Below are positions 5,710 through 6,632 of a DNA stretch of 6,632 nucleotides, piece after piece; the stretch's first letter is position 1, and each line of letters starts with the position of its first letter. The stretch lies in the NCBI GenBank assembly GCA_937889225.1, contig CALAST010000099.1, forward strand, positions 1 to 6,632, in the 5' to 3' direction. The notes beneath the pieces are model-generated. The model had not been told where the DNA came from. It made no database searches and saw only the letters and a program-made list of their open reading frames with translations. The stretch is from an uncultured Lachnobacterium sp. (GTDB taxonomy: Bacteria > Bacillota > Clostridia > Lachnospirales > Lachnospiraceae). The position numbers and the translations under genes were made by a program.

Positions 5710-6486
5710 ATGTTAGATAAATATGAATGGTTTAAAGCCGAAATTTTAAAATTGACAAAAATTGACCTGAATTTCTACAAAGAAAAACAGATGCGTCGCA
5801 GAATTGATACATTAGCTACCAAAAATGGTGCAAAATCTTATGAAGAATATGTGGCAATGATTAAAAAGGATAGGGCTCTTTTTGAACAGTTTGTAAACTT
5901 TATTACCATTAATGTTTCCGAATTTTATCGTAATACAGACCAATGGAAACTGATGGATGAAAAGGTTATACCGATGATTCTTGCAAAAAATAAACGTCAG
6001 ATTAAAATCTGGAGTGCGGCATGTTCTACCGGTGACGAACCATATTCTTTAGCTATGGCATTCTCAAAACATGTACCATTATCCAATATTAAGATTTTAG
6101 CAACAGATATTGACAAACAGGTAATTGCTCATGCCCAGGTTGGATTATATAATGCAAAGAGCATTGCAGGAGTACCGGCAGATTTGAAGCGAAAATACTT
6201 CACACAGGTAGGAACTTCCTATAAGATTGCAGATGAAATTAAAAAGTGCGTTACATTTAAGGAACATAACCTGTTAAAAGATGTATATCCAAAGGACTTT
6301 GATTTGATTCTTTGCAGAAACGTAGTTATTTATTTTACGGATGAAGCAAAGGATATGATTTATCAGAAATTCCATGATTCTTTAAAACAGAATGGTATTT
6401 TGTTTATTGGAAGCACGGAACAGATTTCCAATTATAAAGAATTAGGTTTTAATCGTTTGAGCAGTTTTTATTTTGAAAAACAGTAG
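5710..6486 (+). CDS. cheR: CheR-type chemoreceptor glutamate methyltransferase
   Basis: S-adenosylmethionine-dependent enzyme that methylates glutamate side chains on methyl-accepting chemotaxis proteins, allowing adaptation. The 258-residue length matches stand-alone CheR of Gram-positive bacteria. The N-terminal helical domain (about 1-75) contains KEKQMRRRIDTLA (24-36), a basic receptor-facing helix, and FVNFITINVSEFYRN (61-75). The methyltransferase fold follows, with motif I WSAACSTGDEPYSLAM (101-116), the acidic loop ATDID (131-135) that contacts SAM, NLL (187-189), DLILCRNVVIYF (198-209) and GSTEQI (234-239). No C-terminal TPR or regulatory domain is present. The start is supported by GGGGGAAA (5699-5706) just upstream. 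No other che gene is in the window; the gene stands alone between two terminators, so it is likely its own transcription unit. A motile host is implied. Confidence 0.95.
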   Translation: MLDKYEWFKAEILKLTKIDLNFYKEKQMRRRIDTLATKNGAKSYEEYVAMIKKDRALFEQFVNFITINVSEFYRNTDQWKLMDEKVIPMILAKNKRQIKIWSAACSTGDEPYSLAMAFSKHVPLSNIKILATDIDKQVIAHAQVGLYNAKSIAGVPADLKRKYFTQVGTSYKIADEIKKCVTFKEHNLLKDVYPKDFDLILCRNVVIYFTDEAKDMIYQKFHDSLKQNGILFIGSTEQISNYKELGFNRLSSFYFEKQ

Positions 6487-6538
6487 TTTTTGTAATAAAG
6501 ACAAGAAAATTTAAATTTCGATACAATAATTAGCACAT

Positions 6539-6576
6539 AAAGGCACTACCAAAAGTTTTTGGTAGTGCCTTTTTTA
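6539..6576 (+). terminator. Strong intrinsic terminator after cheR
   Basis: AAAGGCACTACCAAAA-type sequence (6539-6554) is complementary to TTTTGGTAGTGCCTTT (6557-6572), giving a stem of about 14-15 usable pairs around a small AGTT-centred loop, followed by an uninterrupted run of T (6571-6575). It begins about 50 bases after the cheR stop. The remaining 55 bases of the window (to 6632) show no gene and no clear promoter. Confidence 0.93.
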
Positions 6577-6632
6577 ACTTTATAGGAAATTTCGATTTTT
6601 GAGTAGCAAAAAAGGAATAAGAGTTTATCGAA

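Noticed and set aside
6513..6596. Direct repeat AAATTTCGAT at 6513-6522 and 6587-6596 flanking the last terminator
   Set aside because: A 10-mer made mostly of A and T is expected by chance in such AT-rich spacers; there is no target duplication or mobile-element feature around it.

Overview
The window looks like chromosome from a low-GC, Gram-positive anaerobe of the class Clostridia, most probably Lachnospiraceae. The evidence is the AT-rich composition, strong AGGAGG-type ribosome binding sites, a four-domain S1 protein of low-GC Gram-positive type, an IspH-S1 gene pair (these two are fused in many clostridia) and a CheR that implies motility. The family assignment is inference from gene order and protein style, not from a database search. 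All seven supported genes lie on the + strand.

Positions 1-242 are non-coding or nearly so. They hold a structured intergenic repeat (copy 1, about 24-88), an extended -10 promoter (130-157), a 30-bp two-fold symmetric element that looks like an operator (179-208) and the ribosome binding site of the first gene.

Positions 243-5506 are a tightly packed run of six genes: an RpiR/MurR-type regulator with a SIS domain, an HI0933/YhiN-family flavoprotein (often annotated BaiN-like; the E. coli member is reported to be an rRNA dihydrouridine synthase), cytidylate kinase (cmk), an unrecognised three-helix membrane protein of 98 residues, IspH (last step of the MEP isoprenoid pathway) carrying an unusual Cys-containing insertion, and ribosomal protein S1 (rpsA). 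The regulator and flavoprotein genes overlap by 8 bases; ispH and rpsA overlap by 20 bases. The likely logic is a housekeeping operon that joins nucleotide supply, isoprenoid precursors and translation, read from the promoter at 130-157 and possibly from internal promoters.

Positions 5507-5709 hold the second copy of the structured repeat (about 5512-5589), directly followed by a GNRA-capped hairpin that probably terminates the rpsA transcript. A stand-alone cheR (5710-6486) follows and ends in a strong intrinsic terminator (6539-6575). I see no gene in the last 55 bases.

Most of the window is ordinary core genome. I do not see an obvious new defence or mobile system. The items most worth a second look are the two-copy structured repeat, the symmetric element ahead of the RpiR gene, the insertion in IspH and the possible ribosome-related role of the flavoprotein.
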